NCBI GenBank assembly: GCA_009781325.1
Contig: WQYJ01000036.1
Coordinates: 1-13,506, forward strand
Direction: 5' to 3'
Source of the DNA: Propionibacteriaceae bacterium
Lineage (GTDB): Bacteria; Actinomycetota; Actinomycetes; Propionibacteriales; Propionibacteriaceae
Length of the DNA: 13,506 nt
Shown here: one piece after another, positions 13,490-13,506 of the stretch
Layout: each line of letters starts with the position of its first letter
How positions within the stretch are numbered: position 1 is the stretch's first letter
The notes under the pieces: generated by a model
The model's database searches: none
The model's input: only the letters and a program-made list of their open reading frames with translations
Told to the model about the DNA's origin: nothing
Position numbers and translations under genes: made by a program

Positions 13490-13506
13490 CGGAGGATGGG
13501 GGCAGA

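Larger units (their letters stand above)
12865..13506. other. Gene-free region rich in repeats
   Basis: No open frame here has a credible start site, domain or codon pattern. The stretch contains a composite palindromic repeat (12906-13023), a small dyad TGACAAA...TTTGTCA (13041-13067), a strong hairpin (13119-13138), tandem repeats (13323-13416) and a long inverted repeat (13439-13489). Short frames such as 13162-13425 on the minus strand are low-complexity translations of the repeats. Confidence 0.6.

Overview
The window suggests a mid-GC actinobacterium, perhaps of the Actinomycetaceae or Propionibacteriaceae type. The evidence is frequent GTG starts, probable leaderless genes, a single-component ECF sigma gene fused to a membrane anchor, and protein families typical of the group; there is no rRNA or other marker to name a genus. 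It holds nine genes, one of them cut by the left edge, plus intergenic sequence rich in inverted repeats. I saw no tRNA, rRNA, CRISPR array, transposase or phage gene.

Left block (1-3623, minus strand): a TetR-type repressor followed by two ABC exporter half-transporters. The genes are joined by TAATG and ATGA overlaps, so this is one translationally coupled efflux operon. The first half-transporter has the degenerate Walker B and switch-loop residues of a heterodimeric exporter; the second runs off the window before its ATPase domain. A perfect 18-bp palindrome sits exactly between candidate -35 and -10 boxes of the operon promoter and is the likely repressor operator.

Middle block (3668-8718, plus strand): two tandem paralogous MFS transporters of the YbjJ/MosC type, a PfkB/ribokinase-family sugar kinase and an AGE/YihS-type aldose-ketose isomerase. 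The last two are 2 bp apart. Together they could take up mannose (or a related aldose), isomerise it to a ketose and phosphorylate that to a glycolytic sugar phosphate without a PTS; this pathway is inferred. The second MFS lacks an acidic GEG...DW motif kept in the first, and its C-terminal tail is encoded by a palindromic repeat. The isomerase gene overlaps a convergent acyltransferase gene by 60 bp.

Right block (8659-12864): a PlsC-like acyltransferase on the minus strand, a divergent two-gene ABC-2 transporter (ATPase and permease overlapping by 8 bp), and a sigma-70-like protein carrying one transmembrane segment and a long Pro/Thr/Glu-rich tail.

The last 640 bases (12865-13506) have no convincing gene. 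They hold a second copy of the composite palindromic repeat found at 6263-6387, a strong terminator-like hairpin, three tandem 31-32 bp repeats and a long inverted repeat. The composite repeat, with compensatory changes in its hairpins, and the membrane-tethered sigma protein are the least ordinary items here.
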